DNA from: Methylobacter tundripaludum
Lineage (GTDB): Bacteria > Pseudomonadota > Gammaproteobacteria > Methylococcales > Methylomonadaceae
Assembly (NCBI RefSeq): GCF_002934365.1
Contig: NZ_PTIY01000017.1
Coordinates: 1-64,000, forward strand
DNA: 64,000 bases
Reading direction: 5' to 3'
Made by a program: the position numbers and the translations under genes. The notes under the pieces are model-generated. The model did not search any database. It saw nothing but the letters and a program-made list of their open reading frames with translations, and had not been told where the DNA came from. Positions 8,730-17,838 of this stretch are shown here, one piece after another; within the stretch, counting starts at the first letter, position 1, and each line of letters starts with the position of its first letter.

Positions 8730-11075
8730 ATGACTACTTGGTTAGAAACCTGTCAACAACAATTGCTCAGGCTGGAGAAAACCTCGGTGCTGGCCGATAA
8801 GCTGATTACTTTGGCTAATAAAACCGGAGTTGATATTCCTTCTGATTTATTAAATCGGCTCAATATTGAAAGGCCCCGCCTGAATCGGCAATTAGACAGG
8901 CTGCATGCCAATCGTTTCGAGGTGGCGGTCATCGGACTGGAAAAAGCAGGCAAAAGTGCGTTACTCAATGCGTGGCTGGAACAAGAGATTTTGCCCTCGG
9001 CAAGAGAGCGTTGCACATTTACCAGCACCGAAATTTGGTCGGCGCAAACCGAGCAGGACCAAGCACTTTTTATCCAGTATTACAGCAAAGAAGAAATCAG
9101 CAAGCTGCAATTACAACGCCGCGATGCGTTGCTGGGCACTTTGAGCGAGCGCGAGCGCAAGGAAATTCAGGAAGATTTTGACGACACCGAAAAACACCTA
9201 AGCAAAATCTTAGAGTTCGGCAAACAAAAGGCCGGTTTTACTCAGAAGTTTATCGATATAGGCGAAATCAGCGAACAATTGCAATCGGCGGTATTTAAAA
9301 ACCGCGCCCAATCGTTAGCGATTAAACGCATCCAGTTAAAAACAGTACGCTTGCGTAGCGACCGCGACATTATTTTTCACGATGTTCCCGGTTTTAACTC
9401 CGGGATATTGATGCATGCGGAACAGGCCATCGAGCGGCTGAAAAACTGCGATGCGATTATTTACGCCAAAGAAATGAAACAACCCTCGGTGACCGGCCCG
9501 GAAAAAGAAATGCTGGCCATTGCCGATTCCGAAGACCCCAGTGTTAAAGTCTCCGATAAAGTGTTTGTGGTGCTGACACAAGCCGATGCGATGGATGATC
9601 AAATCGACTTCAAAGACACCTATGACAAGCATCGCAGTTACTGGCCTTCCGTTCCTGAACGCCGCATGATTCCGGTCTGTGCCCGCGCTCATTTGGTCGA
9701 GTTTGGCATACCGTCCGAAGACACGCTCAGACGCACCAAAAGCGCTGACGATAAAGCCAAGATGAAAAAACTGGGCATTACCGACGGCATGGCGATTCTT
9801 AAAGATTCGATCAACTATTACATCGACAATGAGCGTGCAGGCGTGCTGGAACGCCGTTGCGACGCGCTGGTCGGCGCCATACGCCAGATTGCCAATGAAG
9901 TTTTATTCAAGCTGGAACCGATCTACGGCGTATTCGATGAAACCGAACTGCATGAAGACGATCTGCTCGGCAAAGAGTTTAATCAATGGTGGGGGCGGGA
10001 GTGGCAACGCATTAAAAAGGATTTCGATACCTGGTATGCCGAAGTCATTCAGGGGCGGAAAGAAGCCGATGCCGCGGGCTCCGAGCATGAAGAGCTGATT
10101 GCGTTGCGCGCGGCTTATGACGAAAAGATCGAAGCGATACTGTCAAACCTCCAGACAGCCAAACCCGATGAGCTGAAGCGCATCTATACGGCCGGAGGCA
10201 CCATTTCCATGCCCGATCCTCGGGAAGGCAATTATAAAATCCGGGAAGAGCTGTTTCGGGAAATCCAGAAAAAATTTGAAACTGAATTGACCGACCAACT
10301 GGCCTTGGCGCTGCAAACCTTGATTGATCAAATCGCCCGTAAAACTCAAACTCTGCTTTGGGAGACCGAAGAAGTGCGCAAAACCCTGCTGCACTCGGAC
10401 GCGGACGAAGCCTTGGAACAGGCGCGGATACGCAACGGCTTCCAAGTGCTTTTTTTGCGCTTTAGCCGCGGGGCCGTGGAAGCGTTTATCGCTAAGCCTT
10501 TGCAGGCGAGAGAACGCTTGCTGAACGAACGGTCGGCGGAAATCAAGACGTTGGAAGCGTTTTATCAAGGCAGCGATAAAGTCAAACGCGAGGGCGGCCT
10601 GACCTGTTACTTGCGTCATGGCGTCTGGACGGAACCCGCGAATACCGATGCCGACATTAGCCGCACTAGAGCACAGGAAAAACCCGGCGCTAAAACTCCG
10701 GCTCAAGAAGCGGCGCCGATTAAAAAAGTGCTGGAAGGATCGGAAAAAATGTTGGAGCCGGCTAATTTTGAATCAGTAGTAGAGGAGATCACCGGCGATA
10801 TAGACGCGTTGCAAGACTATCTGAAAAACAGCGTATTTTATGCCGCAGGGTTCATCACCTACTGTAATCAAGAGCTGGAGCGCATCCGCAACCGGTTTAA
10901 AGAAATGGAAGACAATGACCGGCAATGGATCGGCATTATTCGCACCGCTGTTAAATATGAAAGAAATCCTAATATTCCTTACAGTATTGCGCACACGCGC
11001 CGGGATTTTCGTATGCGCAGGGAAATCGCCCTGGAGCTGAAAGAAGTGCGGGATACCTGTACCAATGTGTTCTAA
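8730..11075 (+). CDS. dynamin-like large GTPase
   Basis: A 781-residue protein of the bacterial dynamin superfamily. The GTPase motifs are ordered: G1 GLEKAGKS (69-76), G2 region with conserved Thr (RCTFTSTE), G3 DVPG (218-221) and G4 TQAD (283-286). Long helical segments rich in Glu/Lys (about 390-600 and 690-781) are expected to form the stalk. No membrane segment is evident, so any membrane contact would be through a paddle. Bacterial relatives act in membrane remodelling, chromosome positioning or defence; which applies here is unknown. The Hsp70-like gene follows on the same strand after 163 bases, which suggests joint function. Confidence 0.85.
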   Translation: MTTWLETCQQQLLRLEKTSVLADKLITLANKTGVDIPSDLLNRLNIERPRLNRQLDRLHANRFEVAVIGLEKAGKSALLNAWLEQEILPSARERCTFTSTEIWSAQTEQDQALFIQYYSKEEISKLQLQRRDALLGTLSERERKEIQEDFDDTEKHLSKILEFGKQKAGFTQKFIDIGEISEQLQSAVFKNRAQSLAIKRIQLKTVRLRSDRDIIFHDVPGFNSGILMHAEQAIERLKNCDAIIYAKEMKQPSVTGPEKEMLAIADSEDPSVKVSDKVFVVLTQADAMDDQIDFKDTYDKHRSYWPSVPERRMIPVCARAHLVEFGIPSEDTLRRTKSADDKAKMKKLGITDGMAILKDSINYYIDNERAGVLERRCDALVGAIRQIANEVLFKLEPIYGVFDETELHEDDLLGKEFNQWWGREWQRIKKDFDTWYAEVIQGRKEADAAGSEHEELIALRAAYDEKIEAILSNLQTAKPDELKRIYTAGGTISMPDPREGNYKIREELFREIQKKFETELTDQLALALQTLIDQIARKTQTLLWETEEVRKTLLHSDADEALEQARIRNGFQVLFLRFSRGAVEAFIAKPLQARERLLNERSAEIKTLEAFYQGSDKVKREGGLTCYLRHGVWTEPANTDADISRTRAQEKPGAKTPAQEAAPIKKVLEGSEKMLEPANFESVVEEITGDIDALQDYLKNSVFYAAGFITYCNQELERIRNRFKEMEDNDRQWIGIIRTAVKYERNPNIPYSIAHTRRDFRMRREIALELKEVRDTCTNVF

Positions 11076-11238
11076 ATTCCGATAAGGCTAAACCCTAGGC
11101 CTGCATCTTTAAACGAATAGACTGGGGCAAAGCCGAGAGCTGTTGCTCCAGTCATTTAGTTCTCCCCACGATCAAACTTCCCCGTTCTATTCCAGGCCGT
11201 TGTCCATCAGCAGCCGCTCGTTCACGAGAAAACTTAGT

Positions 11239-12531
11239 ATGAAAGCACCTACAATGGATGGATCGATTGCGTGTGGCATCGATTTTGGCACCTCGAACAC
11301 AACGGTGGCGATTGCCCGGCAGAATGACGATCAAATAACCTTGGTTCCGGTCGAAGACGAGCATTTAACCATCCCTTCGACCATTTTCTTTCCGGCAGAA
11401 AGCCCGGCTGTTGTGTTTGGCCGTAAAGCGATTAACGCCCATATCGCCCAAGAAGATGGCCGGTTTATGAGGAGTTTTAAGCGGGTGCTTGGCACTTCGC
11501 TGATGAAAGAAGGAACCCATATCGGCGGAAGAAAAACAAAATTCGAGAATATCATTGGGCATTTTATTGAGGATATAAAAAATAAAGCGGAGTTATCGGC
11601 AGACCGGGACATTCACAATGTCGTTGCGGGCAGGCCGGTACATTTTGTCGACGGCAATGACAAAGCGGATAAAGAGGCGCAAAGCCAGCTCGAAGCCATA
11701 TTCTCAGCCGCCGGGTTTAAAAACATACGCTTCCAATATGAACCGATTGCCGCCGCGTTTGCCCATGAATTAAATATGGGCTATACAGAGCGTTTAGCGG
11801 TCGTTATGGACATTGGCGGCGGCACATCCGACTTTACGATCATGCGGTTATCGGAGCGCTATATCAACAAGCCCGACCGCCATGAGGACATTCTGTCTAA
11901 TGCCGGGATTCGAATCGGCGGTAACGATTTTGACCGGGCATTGAGTTTGAAATGCTTTATGCCGTTATTGGGGCTGGGTTCGCTTTGGGGTTCCAAAGGG
12001 CTGGGTTTTCCGGTAACGCCTTTCTTTGACCTGTCGGAATTGAGCAAAATTCAGTACATGTATACGCAAAAATATAAGCGGGATTTAAGAGCGTTAATCG
12101 CTCAATCGAATGACAAGATCCTTACCCATAGATTGCTGTCCATCGTAGAGGAAGAGCAGGGGCATGCCTTGATGGCAGCCGTTGAGGAAAACAAAATTAA
12201 CCTGAGTTCATGCGAGCGGACAACGGCCGACCTTTCCTTCATTGAAGCCGGGTTGCAATCGTATGCCGATAGGGCGCAATTTGAGGATAGTCTGCATGGG
12301 AGTCTTGAAAGCATTCAAACAACTATCAACGATTGCATTATGATGGCGGGGGTGAAAGCGGACGACGTTGCCCTGGTCATCCTGACCGGCGGCGGCACCG
12401 CTATTCCGCTGATCCAAAAAATCACTCGACGGATATTTCCACAGGCCGGAATTTCTGACGGCAATCGCTTGTCCAGCGTTGGCTTCGGTTTGGCGTGCGA
12501 CGCCAGACGGTATTATTTAGGGCTTAATTGA
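11239..12531 (+). CDS. Hsp70-family ATPase (YegD-like)
   Basis: 430 residues comprising only the actin-like nucleotide-binding half of Hsp70. Phosphate 1 is CGIDFGTSNTTVA, phosphate 2 is VMDIGGGTSDF, and the adenosine motif is ILTGGGTAIPL. The substrate-binding and lid domains of DnaK are missing, as in YegD-type proteins. I chose ATG 11239 since the ATPase fold begins there; an upstream in-frame start at 11143 would add 32 low-complexity residues. It overlaps by 4 bases with the longest frame of the next gene and follows the dynamin-like gene, making a possible chaperone-GTPase pair. Confidence 0.85.
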   Translation: MKAPTMDGSIACGIDFGTSNTTVAIARQNDDQITLVPVEDEHLTIPSTIFFPAESPAVVFGRKAINAHIAQEDGRFMRSFKRVLGTSLMKEGTHIGGRKTKFENIIGHFIEDIKNKAELSADRDIHNVVAGRPVHFVDGNDKADKEAQSQLEAIFSAAGFKNIRFQYEPIAAAFAHELNMGYTERLAVVMDIGGGTSDFTIMRLSERYINKPDRHEDILSNAGIRIGGNDFDRALSLKCFMPLLGLGSLWGSKGLGFPVTPFFDLSELSKIQYMYTQKYKRDLRALIAQSNDKILTHRLLSIVEEEQGHALMAAVEENKINLSSCERTTADLSFIEAGLQSYADRAQFEDSLHGSLESIQTTINDCIMMAGVKADDVALVILTGGGTAIPLIQKITRRIFPQAGISDGNRLSSVGFGLACDARRYYLGLN

Positions 12532-12560
12532 CTTCATTAAGGGGCTATCGGGAAACGACG

Positions 12561-13049
12561 ATGGAAAATTTCAATTATTTTATCTTTGCCCGTTCTTTTC
12601 ACGTCATTGGAGTGGTGTTATGGATCGGCGGTATGGCGTTTGTCACGACCGTGCTGATTCCCGCACTGAAAAAAAGAACGGATTCAACTAACAAGCTGGA
12701 GCTGTTCGAACAAATTGAAGGGGAATTTGCGGCTCAGGCAAAGCTGGCAACAGTGATTACCGGAATTTCCGGCTTCTACATGCTGGACGTTATGAACGCT
12801 TGGGAGCGTTATCAGCAGCTGGAATATTGGTGGGTGCACCTGATGACGTTAATCTGGTTTTTATTCACGCTTGTTTTATTTGTGCTGGAGCCATTGTTTT
12901 TGCATCGCTGGTTTCATCAACAGGCGGAAAAAAACAGCATCAAAGCTTTTGCCCTGGTTCATCAAATACACAAGGTTTTACTGGCGCTTAGCTTGCTGAC
13001 GGTTTTCGGCGCCGTGGCAGGGGCGCATGGATACCATTGGCTTAATTGA
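12561..13049 (+). CDS. small integral membrane protein (CopD-like)
   Basis: 162 residues with four hydrophobic helices: one at FHVIGVVLWIGGMAFVTTVL, one around LATVITGISGFYML, one at LIWFLFTLVLFVLEPLF, and one at HKVLLALSLLTVFGAVAGA. His residues near helix ends (FHVIG, VHLM, GAHGYHW) resemble CopD/cytochrome b-like membrane proteins, so heme or metal binding is possible but unproven. ATG 12561 is preferred over an in-frame start at 12528. Confidence 0.65.
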   Translation: MENFNYFIFARSFHVIGVVLWIGGMAFVTTVLIPALKKRTDSTNKLELFEQIEGEFAAQAKLATVITGISGFYMLDVMNAWERYQQLEYWWVHLMTLIWFLFTLVLFVLEPLFLHRWFHQQAEKNSIKAFALVHQIHKVLLALSLLTVFGAVAGAHGYHWLN

Positions 13050-13209
13050 CGGATAATGTATTGTTTTCCAGAGCTGAAAAACGAGATTGCAGTTTAGACT
13101 TAACCCGGCAGATACCGTGTTAACAGAAGCATCTGTCGGGTCAAATTCAGTATCGGTTTTTTATTCCAAGCCGCTTCTATCGAGTGCTTTTGCGAGGCGC
13201 AGCCACCGG

Positions 13210-13500
13210 CTAAATGCCGTTGGGAAAATCGTAGCTGTAATGCTTGCGCAGCGGCTTGACCACTTCCCATTGACTGTCCAGGCCTGCATGGAACGCTACC
13301 AGATCGCCCGGCAGAATGCGTACCGGCTCGCCTTCTGCCGGGGTTACCAAAATCTCGCCTTCCAGGATATAGGCGCATTCAGTTTCATCAAAATCGATTG
13401 GGAATTTTGAAACTTCTTTTTCCCAGATTTCCCAGTTGGAAACCCCCAGTTGTTGTAAGCGTTCTTCACTCGGATTGTGTTCGATGGTAATTTTGCTCAT
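13210..13500 (-). CDS. cupin domain protein (DUF861/EutQ-like)
   Basis: A 96-residue single-domain cupin. The WEIWEKEVSKFPIDFDETE start, the AYILEGEILVTPAEGE strand pair and ILPGDLVAFHAGLDSQWEV match the Cupin_3 family, a compact beta-barrel of unknown substrate. AGGA precedes the ATG by 6 bases. The few canonical His ligands suggest it may not bind metal in the usual way. Monocistronic on the minus strand. Confidence 0.85.
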   Translation of the reverse strand: MSKITIEHNPSEERLQQLGVSNWEIWEKEVSKFPIDFDETECAYILEGEILVTPAEGEPVRILPGDLVAFHAGLDSQWEVVKPLRKHYSYDFPNGI

Positions 13501-13630
13501 GTTGTTCCTAAAAAATTAAACGTGTTGGAGCGGCGATTTTAGCATCAGCTCTGTTAATCGCCATGCAAAACTTACCGGAAAAATAGCGGGTTAACCGCCT
13601 ATTGATATAAATTGAGGCTTTACACCGACA

Positions 13631-14323
13631 TCAACATTGCTCGACTTCTTTTTTGAACGCTTTTATTTCCCTGGCAGGTCCCATGACCACCAGCACATCG
13701 CCCGCATTCAAGCAGTGCTCTTTTTCTCCGATTGCAAAATGCAGTTGATCGCCTAATTCCCTGTCTACAACACCGATCAGAATCAGATTGTGCTTTTCAT
13801 TCAACTTTAAATCACTGGTTCTGGTGTTTTCCAGACAAGAGCCTTTAGGGATTTCTATTTGCGCCATATTCAAGTCATGCCGACCGAAAACCGTATTATC
13901 CAGAATGTTGGTAATATCCGGTTTGGTTAACATTTCGTGGGTTTTTCTGCCGCAAATTTCATAAGGGTCAATGATCTTGTTAGCGCCTGCGGCCAATAAT
14001 TTCTCAGCCGATTCCGGGTCGTCGACAATCGCGACAATGGTAAGATTTTTATCAATCGCCCGCGCCGAAATAGTTAAAAATACATTGTCGAAATCCCTGG
14101 GATAAAAACAGAATAGGGTGTCGACATCCGTGCCTATGCCGACTGATCTGAGCGCATCATCATTGCGAAAATCGATGACTTTGGTATCAAAACCTTTTTC
14201 CGCGACCAGCGAGGCTTCGGCATCGTCTTTTGCTATAAAGATAATGCTGTATTGCTCTGGATTCAATCGATTCATCGCTTCCAAAGACATCACGCTGTAA
14301 CCGAATACGGCAATGCGCTTCAT
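13631..14323 (-). CDS. TrkA-like RCK/NAD-binding protein
   Basis: 230 residues: an N-terminal Rossmann (TrkA_N) domain starting IAVFGYSVMSLEAMN and a C-terminal TrkA_C domain (SDLKLNEKHNLILIGV to GDVLVVMGPA). The usual GxGxxG is changed to GYSVMS, so nucleotide binding may be altered. It overlaps the upstream channel gene by 4 bases (14320-14323) and is translationally coupled to it. It is probably a regulatory RCK subunit of that K+ channel. Confidence 0.8.
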   Translation of the reverse strand: MKRIAVFGYSVMSLEAMNRLNPEQYSIIFIAKDDAEASLVAEKGFDTKVIDFRNDDALRSVGIGTDVDTLFCFYPRDFDNVFLTISARAIDKNLTIVAIVDDPESAEKLLAAGANKIIDPYEICGRKTHEMLTKPDITNILDNTVFGRHDLNMAQIEIPKGSCLENTRTSDLKLNEKHNLILIGVVDRELGDQLHFAIGEKEHCLNAGDVLVVMGPAREIKAFKKEVEQC

Positions 14324-15924
14324 TGTTTTCTCCCGTTTTTTAGCCGGCTCTTTTCTATTTGATCGCGAAAATAGTCGATGGCGTACTCCCTGCCGATAAC
14401 GACCAACAGATCGCCGTCCCGCAATACAAAGTGCGGCTCGGGATTAAAGTAAAAATGTTGATTCTTTATCGGATAGCTGTTCTTATGTTTTTGATGTACC
14501 GGATTGGCGCTGACAATACCCATCAACATTAATTTCCGTTGTTCAAAGCCAACCTCGGCTATGTTCATCCCCTCGATCAATGAACCGGGATGTACGCACA
14601 ATGTTTCCATGATGATATGGCTTTCCTCGCGGATAATGCCCAAAATAGCCTCAAAAGCCACAGGCTGGCCGATGTATTCGGCGACCGCCATCCCGGCGAT
14701 TTCAAACGGCTGAATCACATTGCTGGCGCCGGCTTGGTAGAGTTTCTTTACGTTATCCTGGTTGTTAGCACGGGAGATAATTCTGATCTCCGGGTTTAAA
14801 TGCCGACTGGTCAGCGTGATATAAACATTGATCACATCATCGCCGGTCGCACAAATAACAGTTGTTGCGCCATTATTGATGCCCGCATTATGCATCACGT
14901 CATTCTTGCTGGCATCCGCGTGAATGAACAGGAAACCCAGCCGCTTTGCTTTCAAGATGTACGATTCTCTGGGATCAATGACAACAAAATTTTGTTTGTC
15001 TTTTTCAAGTTGCCGGGCGATATGCTGCCCAACCCGGCCAAAACCGCAAATGATAATAAAGTGATCAAACCGGTTCAGTTCGGTATAGATGCTGTTTTCA
15101 CGCAACGCTTCAATCTCCTCGTTAAATGCGGTGACAATGATGGAAACAAGAAAAGACAATACGCCCAGACCGGCCAAGATCAATACCATCGCAACGATTC
15201 GGCCACCGGTCGTCTGCGGCGATATATCGCCATAACCGACGGTTGCCACAGTCACTATCGCCCAGTAAAAACTATCGAACAGGTTTTTAACTTGTCCGCC
15301 ATTGGCGGGATTTTCAAATAAATAAATCGCTGTACTGCCGACAAACACCAGGAAACCGAGAAAAATGCCCAGCGTAATGAGTTCGAAACGTTTACTGGCT
15401 AATATGTTGGCAAACAGTTTAATGCTATTAAAATAACGGAAAAGCTTAAACAATCGGAAAAGAAGCAATATCCGCATGACCCGCAACAGCCTGTATGTAG
15501 GCAAAATAGCGAGCAAATCAATCAAGGCCAGAGGCGTAAAAACATACTCGATTTTTTTGGCAAGAATGATCATGGCGACTTTGCCCGGACGAAAAGAGAG
15601 TTTTAAATAGTCGGCCTTTTCATAATGTTCGAGAATGATCTTATGATTGTCGCTGTACAACCAGCCCCGCAACAGGTATTCAGCGATAAACAGACTGATT
15701 ACACAGTGTTCGAACAGCACTGCGCCGGCATCCAACTTATGATCCACTTCGTAAATCAGCAGAAAAACGCTGAGCATTACCAGGCAAATCATAAAAACAT
15801 CAAAATAGGATTTAAGCCGGCTGTTTGGATTCTCCAGCAAATCATAGAAAAACAGCTTGGCGCGTTGGTAACGCTTTGATGTTTTCAGGAAGTAAGCAAA
15901 ATAAACAATCAGTCGTGTAAACAT
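14320..15924 (-). CDS. voltage-gated-type K+ channel with RCK domains
   Basis: 534 residues. Six transmembrane helices form an N-terminal channel, with an Arg-rich S4-like helix (YRLLRVMRILLLFRLFKLFR, 144-163) and the K+ selectivity filter TVGYGD (228-233). The cytosolic part has an RCK Rossmann domain (IIICGFGRVGQHIARQLE) and a TrkA_C domain (GDLLVVIGREYA). It conducts K+ across the inner membrane with ligand gating by nucleotide or Ca2+ (family knowledge). The downstream RCK gene overlaps by 4 bases, implying a two-protein system. Confidence 0.9.
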   Translation of the reverse strand: MFTRLIVYFAYFLKTSKRYQRAKLFFYDLLENPNSRLKSYFDVFMICLVMLSVFLLIYEVDHKLDAGAVLFEHCVISLFIAEYLLRGWLYSDNHKIILEHYEKADYLKLSFRPGKVAMIILAKKIEYVFTPLALIDLLAILPTYRLLRVMRILLLFRLFKLFRYFNSIKLFANILASKRFELITLGIFLGFLVFVGSTAIYLFENPANGGQVKNLFDSFYWAIVTVATVGYGDISPQTTGGRIVAMVLILAGLGVLSFLVSIIVTAFNEEIEALRENSIYTELNRFDHFIIICGFGRVGQHIARQLEKDKQNFVVIDPRESYILKAKRLGFLFIHADASKNDVMHNAGINNGATTVICATGDDVINVYITLTSRHLNPEIRIISRANNQDNVKKLYQAGASNVIQPFEIAGMAVAEYIGQPVAFEAILGIIREESHIIMETLCVHPGSLIEGMNIAEVGFEQRKLMLMGIVSANPVHQKHKNSYPIKNQHFYFNPEPHFVLRDGDLLVVIGREYAIDYFRDQIEKSRLKNGRKQ

Positions 15925-16073
15925 TTTGTCGCCTGCAAGTGTTGTTCAATGATTAATGATTGTGTAATAGGGCGCGGCTTTAACTTCCTTGCAGTAGACC
16001 CCATCCAGAAACAATGGGATCAAGCAGTTGTCTCGCAGATGTAATTCACTCATGAGGCGTACTGATTTCAGGC

Positions 16074-16101
16074 TTGACGTTAAGGTAACGTTGTTTAGAA
16101 C
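16074..16101 (+). promoter_or_regulatory. putative promoter with central palindrome
   Basis: TTGACG (16074-16079) is followed after 16 bases by TAGAAC (16096-16101), a weak -35/-10 pair. A perfect dyad acgtta-agg-taacgt (16077-16091) lies in the spacer, as in activator-distorted (MerR-like) promoters. It lies 550 bases before the first synthase, so its target is unclear. Confidence 0.25.
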
Positions 16102-16395
16102 GGGAAGATTTGCGGGAATTCAGGGCCGGTGCAGGATACAACCGGCGCCGTATCGCGAAAATCATCTCGACGGTTCATCCCGCGTTATTTCCTTGGCTTA
16201 ACGGGGAACTACGCAAAACTCCCAAAGCGCTTCGGCTTGAGCTCGTAGCTTAATCGAAGCCTTCAGTAAAAGGCAACACCAGCCAGAATTTCTCGTGGGT
16301 TGTGTCGGATTTGATGACGAAGCCGTGATGCTGCGACATTTGCGAACAAGTGCGTTGAAAGCTGAAAGTCTGCTACAAACGGTCTCTATAAGCAT

Positions 16396-16422
16396 GAACC
16401 CTGTTATATATAAAGAGGGTTC
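16396..16422. promoter_or_regulatory. 7-bp inverted repeat around an AT-rich core
   Basis: gaaccct (16396-16402) and agggttc (16416-16422) flank an AT-rich core containing tatata. This could be an operator over a -10 element 230 bases upstream of the synthase start. No matching -35 was found. Confidence 0.25.
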
Positions 16423-16653
16423 TCTCAGCCCTGATAATGTATCGGAACAGAAAGCCTGACTTTATGCGGCGGCGTTTTACACCGATTTTTTATACCCTTT
16501 ACCTTGAGTGTGGTGGCTGTTTCGTGTTAGTTTCTAACAAAGGAAGAGCGATTGGCTTCGGTTGAGTTCCGAATGTTGGTCGTGCATAAATCGGACAGAC
16601 AAAAATGCTGTTTATTACGATAACCATCGACCAGGGAAACCTCCGAACAGATC

Positions 16654-17838
16654 ATGACCGACAACTTATCAGAGCTGTTTAAACAGTGTTCTATTGAAAT
16701 GATAAAGCGCGGTCAGACGCGGTTTGCAGATTGCTTTATTTCGACCGGCGTTGCGTCCACGGCTGAACATGATATCGGCCGGTTATTGCAACATTCAGCC
16801 ATAGCCCCGGTTGACTGCTTGATGGCCGCTTCAGCCGCAGGGTTGGTCCCTTCTCACCAGCCGCCTGCGCATTTTTTCGACGGCATATCCTGCAATCAAT
16901 ACCTATTACAGCATCTGGAGCGCAGGGGATACTGCATTCGAGCCGCACAGTCCGATGACTTGCCGGCATTGCTGTTACTGGAGGAGCGTTGCTGGGCCGG
17001 ACAGCTGCGCACGCCTGAAGCTGTTTTGAAACAAAGAATCGCCCGCTACCCGCAAGGACAGTTGGTGCTGACAGTCGGTGATGCGGTTGTCGGCGTCATT
17101 TATTCCCAACGCATCGATAGCGCAGAGGCATTAAACGGAATAACGGTTGCGCAGGTTGACTCATTGCATAATCCAAAGGCCACGGTGGTGCAACTTCTGG
17201 CGGTTAATATCCTGCCGGACATGCAGCAGCAAAATCTGGGCGATCAGCTGCTGGAATTTATGCTGATCTACCGCAGTCTGCAAAAAGACGTGCAATCCGT
17301 GGTGGCGATTACGCTGTGCAAAAATTTTGACCGGATGGCCGGGCTTGCGCTTGAAGACTATATTCGGCAGCGTAACGAGCATGGCGTGCTGTCGGACCCT
17401 ATTTTGCGCTTCCATGAGCTGCATGGCGCGACAATTCAGCGGGTGATGCCGGGCTACAGGCCCCACGACCACAAAAACGAAGGCTGCGGCGTGCTGGTCA
17501 GCTACGATATTCATCATCGCAGCCGCAACGACATGCGCATTGATGCTGCAAAAAACACACGATTTACGCGCTCCGAAATTCGCGGCTATCTGCAAAATGC
17601 GCTTAGCGATTGCCTGGGTGAACAACGGAAATCGGCGTTTTCGTTCGACAGGCCGCTGATGGAGATGGGCCTGGATTCCGCCGACCTGCTTGAGTTGAAC
17701 GAGAAAATCGCGTTCAGGTATCAACTGCCGCTAACCCCGGCCTTTTTCTTTCAGTACAACACGGCCGACAAAATAGCCGGGTATCTCTGTGAGCATGTTG
17801 TCCCGGAGCAAAAGCAGAATAATAAGCGCGAAGCGCAG
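16654..17838 (+). other. loading module: GNAT-ACP
   Basis: Residues 1-395. The GNAT-like domain (CIRAAQSDDLPALLLLEERC onward, about 90-290) is the type that decarboxylates malonyl-CoA and loads an acetyl starter on the adjacent ACP (MEMGLDSADL, S342). Residues 1-85 resemble the adaptor region before GNAT in such starters. The predicted starter is acetyl. Confidence 0.8.

Larger units (their letters stand above)
15925..16653. other. 729-base intergenic region upstream of the synthase cluster
   Basis: No convincing gene; a 65-codon minus frame at 16198-16395 and a 47-codon plus frame from 16053 have no family features. Two dyads are present (listed separately). The region separates backbone genes from the polyketide cluster and is the likely promoter/regulatory zone of the first synthase gene. 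Confidence 0.5.

Noticed and set aside
16198-16395. 65-codon minus frame in the gap before the cluster
   Set aside because: No recognisable domain or ribosome-binding site; considered a transposase remnant but nothing supports it.
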